Below are positions 61,063 to 64,000 of a stretch of 64,000 nt of DNA, in pieces. Location: assembly GCA_964573205.1 (NCBI GenBank), contig CAZNIT010000022.1, positions 124,001 to 188,000 on the forward strand, given 5' to 3'. Position 1 is the stretch's first letter. Every line of letters starts with the position of its first letter. The DNA comes from QNZT01 sp964573205 (GTDB lineage: Bacteria > Campylobacterota > Campylobacteria > Campylobacterales > QNZT01). The notes beneath the pieces were generated by a model, which searched no databases, had not been told where the DNA came from, and worked only from the letters and a program-made list of their open reading frames with translations. Made by a program: the position numbers and the translations under genes.

Positions 61063-61833
61063 TTACCCTTTGATCTCTTTAGCTCTTTCATAGGCGTAGT
61101 GTATAGCTTTTATAAAAGCGTCTCTAACCGATCTCTCTTCAAGCGCCCCTACTCCTGCCGCAGTCGTACCTCCAGGACTCATAACGCTATCTTTTAAAAG
61201 TGCGGGATGGTTATCTTTTAGAAGTTCGGCGAAACCTTCAAAAAGCCCGCGACTCAAGATCTGGGCATCGTCTCTTTTAAGTCCCTCTTTTACCGCCGCG
61301 TCGCTTAAAGCTTCCGCCACAAGAGCCAAATAAGCCGGCCCGCTTCCGGCAAGTGCGGTGGCTATATCTATCTCTTTTTCGCTGTTAAGCCAAAGAGCCG
61401 TTCCGAAAGTAGCGCATATTCGCAAAGCTTCATCTTTGAACGATTCGTCGCCGCAAAGCGTAGTCATCGACTTGCCGTAAGTAGCCGCGAGATTCGGCAT
61501 AGCTCGCAATGTATGACGAGCCTCTATCGAGTATTTAAGTTTTTCCAATGAGACGCCGGCCATCACGCTAAGTAGAGAATTCGCACTACCGTTTAATTGT
61601 AAAGCTACTTTATCAAGAGCTTGGGGTTTTACGCACAATATAAGGTTTTTCCCCTCAATATCGAAACCGTTTCGTAATTTTTTAACCGTAATTCTTCCTT
61701 TGAACTCATCTTTCAACTCGTTCAATCTTTTCTCATCCCTAGCGGCAACTTCCGTTTCGTAATTTTCGCTAACGCCTTTTATTATCGCGGTCGCCATCTT
61801 GCCGCTTCCGACTATGCACAAAGACTCGATCAT
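61063..61833 (-). CDS. proC: Pyrroline-5-carboxylate reductase
   Basis: ProC makes proline from pyrroline-5-carboxylate with NAD(P)H. The 256-residue protein starts with the Rossmann loop CIVGSGKMATAIIKG and contains LILCVKPQALDKV, LRAMPNLAATYGKSMT, ALAGSGPAYLALVAEALSDA in segments, and the C-terminal signature VMSPGGTTAAGVGAL. It lies two bases after the fliW stop on the same strand. From memory, fliW and proC are neighbours in C. jejuni too. Confidence 0.96.
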   Translation of the reverse strand: MIESLCIVGSGKMATAIIKGVSENYETEVAARDEKRLNELKDEFKGRITVKKLRNGFDIEGKNLILCVKPQALDKVALQLNGSANSLLSVMAGVSLEKLKYSIEARHTLRAMPNLAATYGKSMTTLCGDESFKDEALRICATFGTALWLNSEKEIDIATALAGSGPAYLALVAEALSDAAVKEGLKRDDAQILSRGLFEGFAELLKDNHPALLKDSVMSPGGTTAAGVGALEERSVRDAFIKAIHYAYERAKEIKG

Positions 61834-61835
61834 AA

Positions 61836-62207
61836 TTATAAATACCTCTTTATTTTATCCGCAATGGAATAATCTTTATACTTGCCTTCGTCAAGAGCTA
61901 TCTGAACCAGAAGCTTTTTATCTTCGTTGATTAAAATCGGTGCCAAAAAGTTTATCATCGACTCTTCGAGCGGATTTTGTAAAACGACGATGCAGTACGC
62001 CTTAAGATTGTCATCTTTTTGAAAATCCAATAATTTTTTATAAAACGGAGGTATCTCAAACTCATAGTCTCGAATTTTTAACGGATCAATCAATGTAAAC
62101 GATATATCTCCACTACTCAAAGATGAAAAGAAATCATCGATTTTATCGAACGCAAACTCTTCGATTTTTTCAAATCCGAGTATCGGCGAGACGACTTTAA
62201 CTATCAT
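61836..62207 (-). CDS. fliW: Flagellar assembly factor FliW
   Basis: FliW binds flagellin and the translational regulator CsrA, linking flagellin stock to its translation. The 123-residue protein shows the family run: VVSPILGFEKIEEFAFDKID, FTLIDPLKIRDYEFEIP, LQNPLEESMINFLAPILIN and LLVQIALDEGKYKDYSI. The SMINFLAPI segment corresponds to the conserved 'TVNLKAPI' of FliW. It is transcribed with proC. Its presence shows a flagellated organism that uses the FliW-CsrA switch; csrA and flagellin genes are outside the window. Confidence 0.88.
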   Translation of the reverse strand: MIVKVVSPILGFEKIEEFAFDKIDDFFSSLSSGDISFTLIDPLKIRDYEFEIPPFYKKLLDFQKDDNLKAYCIVVLQNPLEESMINFLAPILINEDKKLLVQIALDEGKYKDYSIADKIKRYL

Positions 62208-62351
62208 ACGCTATCCTTACAAACATAAATAAAAGGCGTAAACTTCGGCTTAAAAAAGCGCTTGAAGTCCCCTAACTTAACAATATCGGCTATTTTAGAG
62301 AAAAGTAACATAGATTCAGGTAAAATTATTTGCCAAATAAGGAGAAAATTG

Positions 62352-62999
62352 ATGTTAATTCGATATTTCATGATTACAATCGCCGCTATACTCTTTTTTG
62401 TAGGATGCTCGTCAAAACGAGAGTCCGAACAAGTATATAACAAACCGGGGTCGTACTGGTATAAGCAGATCTTGAAATCGACCGCAATGGGAAATTTGGA
62501 TAAAGCTGACGATGCTTACACTTCCTTGGCGAGCGAACACGTCGCGTCACCCTATCTCAAAGAGGCGTTGATGATACTTTTTAACGCACATCTTGAAGAA
62601 GAGGAGTACCTAATGGCGAATTTTTATCTCGATAGTTACACTAAAAAATTCGCTACCAGAAAAAATATAGAATATTTAAAATATCTCAAAATCAAATCCA
62701 GATTCAAAGAATTCAAACATCCCAAAAGGAACCAGAAACTCCTCATAGATACTATAAGCGAAGCCAAAGAGTATTTGCAAAAATTTCCAAACTCGATCTA
62801 TAATCCTATGGTTGAGACAATTCTAACGAAGCTCTATCTAACGGAATTGATTTTGAATAGAGATATCGCATCCCTTTACAAAAGGCTCGGACGCGAAAAT
62901 GCCGCTAAGATATATATACAGAAGGTGAACGACTCATGGCTTAAAGATACGCCGATTGCGACAAGCGACAGTTCGCTTTTTGAAAAAATATTGCAATAA
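62352..62999 (+). CDS. bamD: Outer-membrane assembly lipoprotein BamD-like
   Basis: BamD is the TPR lipoprotein that helps BamA insert outer-membrane barrels. The 215-residue product has lipobox FVGC, then YNKPGSYWYKQILKSTAMGNLDKADDAYTSL in segments typical of the first TPR, and repeated helical hairpins up to a final AAKIYIQKVND. The frame is open to 62262, but ATG at 62352 has AAGGAG seven bases before it and gives a proper signal sequence, so it is used. It lies 26 bases upstream of lon, a pairing also known, from memory, in C. jejuni. Confidence 0.85.
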   Translation: MLIRYFMITIAAILFFVGCSSKRESEQVYNKPGSYWYKQILKSTAMGNLDKADDAYTSLASEHVASPYLKEALMILFNAHLEEEEYLMANFYLDSYTKKFATRKNIEYLKYLKIKSRFKEFKHPKRNQKLLIDTISEAKEYLQKFPNSIYNPMVETILTKLYLTELILNRDIASLYKRLGRENAAKIYIQKVNDSWLKDTPIATSDSSLFEKILQ

Positions 63000-63025
63000 T
63001 CATAAATACTACAGAGGGGAAAATT

Positions 63026-64000
63026 ATGCAGTTAAACAATTATGGACAATTTCCGGAAAAGCTTCCGATTATAGTGGAGGACTCTTTTTTTCTCTATCCC
63101 TTTATGATATCGCCGGTATTTTTGACCGATCCTAAAAATGTGGAATCGGCAAACGCGGCTCTTGAAGCGAACTCTCTTGTACTCATAGTAGCTTCAAAGC
63201 CCTCACACGAAGGCGAAAGAGATTTCAAAAGCGTTTACGACGCCGGTGTTATCGGAACCATAATGCGAAAAGTGGCACTTCCGGACGGTCGTATCAAGAT
63301 ACTTTTTCAAGGACTGGAAAAAGGAAAAATAGTTGAACCTCTCGGCGACAATCCTTTAAGCGCGATCGTAGATGTATTAAAACTCGACTCCTATAATGAA
63401 CTTAAAGTTAACGCCACCCTTGAGATTTTGCGTGAGAAGATAAGAACTCTCGCAACCACAAGCGATCTTTTTGCACCCGATCTTTTAAAAACGATAGATG
63501 AAAATCATGAACCAAATAGAATAGTGGATCTGGTTGCCAGTACTTTAAAACTGAAAAAAGATCAAGCATATAGACTCTTTATACAGACAAACCTCGAAGA
63601 GAGACTCTTCATACTCATAGAGTACATAACTGAAGAGATAAAAGCCAGTAAACTTCAAAGAGAGATAAAATCTAAAGTCCACTCAAGAATCGAAAAGGTA
63701 AATAAAGAGTATTTTCTAAAAGAGCAGTTAAAACAGATTCAGCAAGAGCTAGGGGGAGATACGCAAAGAGAAGAGGAGATTCAAGAGTATAGAAAAAAAT
63801 TGGAATCCAAAAAGCGGCATATGAGCAAAGACGCTTATAAAGAGATATCAAAACAGATAGACCGTTACGCCAGAATGCATCCCGACTCCGCCGATGCGAA
63901 TCTCATACAAGGATACCTCGAATGGGTTTTGGATGTGCCGTTTGGTAAATATTCCAAAAAGAGACTTGATATTCATGAGGTAAAAAAACAGCTCGAAAAA
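63026..64000 (+). CDS. lon: ATP-dependent Lon protease (5' part)
   Basis: Lon degrades misfolded and short-lived regulatory proteins in the cytosol. The frame opens with MQLNNYGQFPEKLPIIVEDS and runs without a stop for 325 codons to the window end. It shows the Lon N-terminal substrate-binding domain (LYPFMISPVFLTDPKN, FKSVYDAGVIGTIMRK, RIKILFQGLEKGKI) and the helical linker LKEQLKQIQQELG leading to YLEWVLDVPFGKYS, which precedes the ATPase domain. The Walker and Ser-Lys protease parts lie beyond the window. AGAGGGG is the ribosome-binding site. Confidence 0.95.
   Translation, partial: MQLNNYGQFPEKLPIIVEDSFFLYPFMISPVFLTDPKNVESANAALEANSLVLIVASKPSHEGERDFKSVYDAGVIGTIMRKVALPDGRIKILFQGLEKGKIVEPLGDNPLSAIVDVLKLDSYNELKVNATLEILREKIRTLATTSDLFAPDLLKTIDENHEPNRIVDLVASTLKLKKDQAYRLFIQTNLEERLFILIEYITEEIKASKLQREIKSKVHSRIEKVNKEYFLKEQLKQIQQELGGDTQREEEIQEYRKKLESKKRHMSKDAYKEISKQIDRYARMHPDSADANLIQGYLEWVLDVPFGKYSKKRLDIHEVKKQLEK

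Noticed and set aside
62204..62443. 79-codon leftward frame between fliW and bamD
   Set aside because: It overlaps the start and signal sequence of bamD on the opposite strand and has no features of a gene.
1..64000. CRISPR array, prophage, toxin-antitoxin or restriction system
   Set aside because: No repeated spacer pattern, phage structural gene, nuclease/methylase pair or toxin family was seen on either strand.

Overview
The window looks like chromosomal DNA of a flagellated member of the Campylobacterota (the former Epsilonproteobacteria). It is AT-rich by eye, tightly packed, and full of short gene overlaps (ATGA, GTGA, TTGA). Several gene blocks match, from memory, neighbourhoods in Campylobacter jejuni: cmoB with a Cj0977-like hotdog protein; ctpA-purC-purS-purQ-hypothetical-plsC-htpG; M16 peptidase-dapA-SDR; alpha/beta hydrolase with a membrane-anchored murF; and lon-bamD-fliW-proC. 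No tRNA, rRNA, CRISPR array, insertion sequence or prophage was seen, and no gap between genes exceeds 300 bases. The species cannot be fixed from sequence reading alone, but a complete pel locus argues against the small host-adapted genera.

Layout. 1-5.7 kb: the 3' end of an asparagine synthetase, a small CheZ-like protein, a tiny lipoprotein, cmoB, a hotdog protein, an SLC6-type sodium symporter and a PKD-like lipoprotein. 5.7-11.6 kb: xseA-murJ-cysS, then two anchored envelope proteins of unknown function. 11.7-18.05 kb: a long operon, pyrD-M16 peptidase-dapA-FabL-like reductase-pgsA-rseP-yggS. 18.1-31.8 kb: a leftward run with a FliL-like secreted protein, htpG, plsC, a BatD-like membrane protein, purQ/purS/purC, ctpA, glyS, a 38-residue membrane peptide, a degenerate receiver-like protein, a PPP-type phosphatase, a DUF89 phosphatase and class II DAHP synthase. 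31.9-39.6 kb: rightward genes including an N-degron aminoacyltransferase, murF, a secreted lipase-like lipoprotein, a FadL porin, a NosL-like lipoprotein and a DUF808 membrane protein.

39.6-58.1 kb is the most distinctive part. A leftward set (GT4 glycosyltransferase, flippase, two tandem CapK/phenylacetate-CoA-ligase-like paralogues, a CE4-like deacetylase) faces a complete rightward pelCDEFGAB operon across a promoter region of about 160 bases. The pel genes encode every part known to be needed for Pel export: PelF (polymerase), PelD (c-di-GMP receptor with an RxxD site), PelE and PelG (inner-membrane complex), PelA (hydrolase/deacetylase with both catalytic sets kept), PelC (lipoprotein) and PelB (TPR scaffold and outer-membrane barrel). 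The leftward set looks like a second glycan assembly or decoration module next to Pel.

58.1-64 kb: rpmB, a two-TM potassium channel with an RCK domain, argJ and a DUF465 protein, then leftward proC-fliW, and rightward bamD and the first 325 codons of lon, which runs off the window end.
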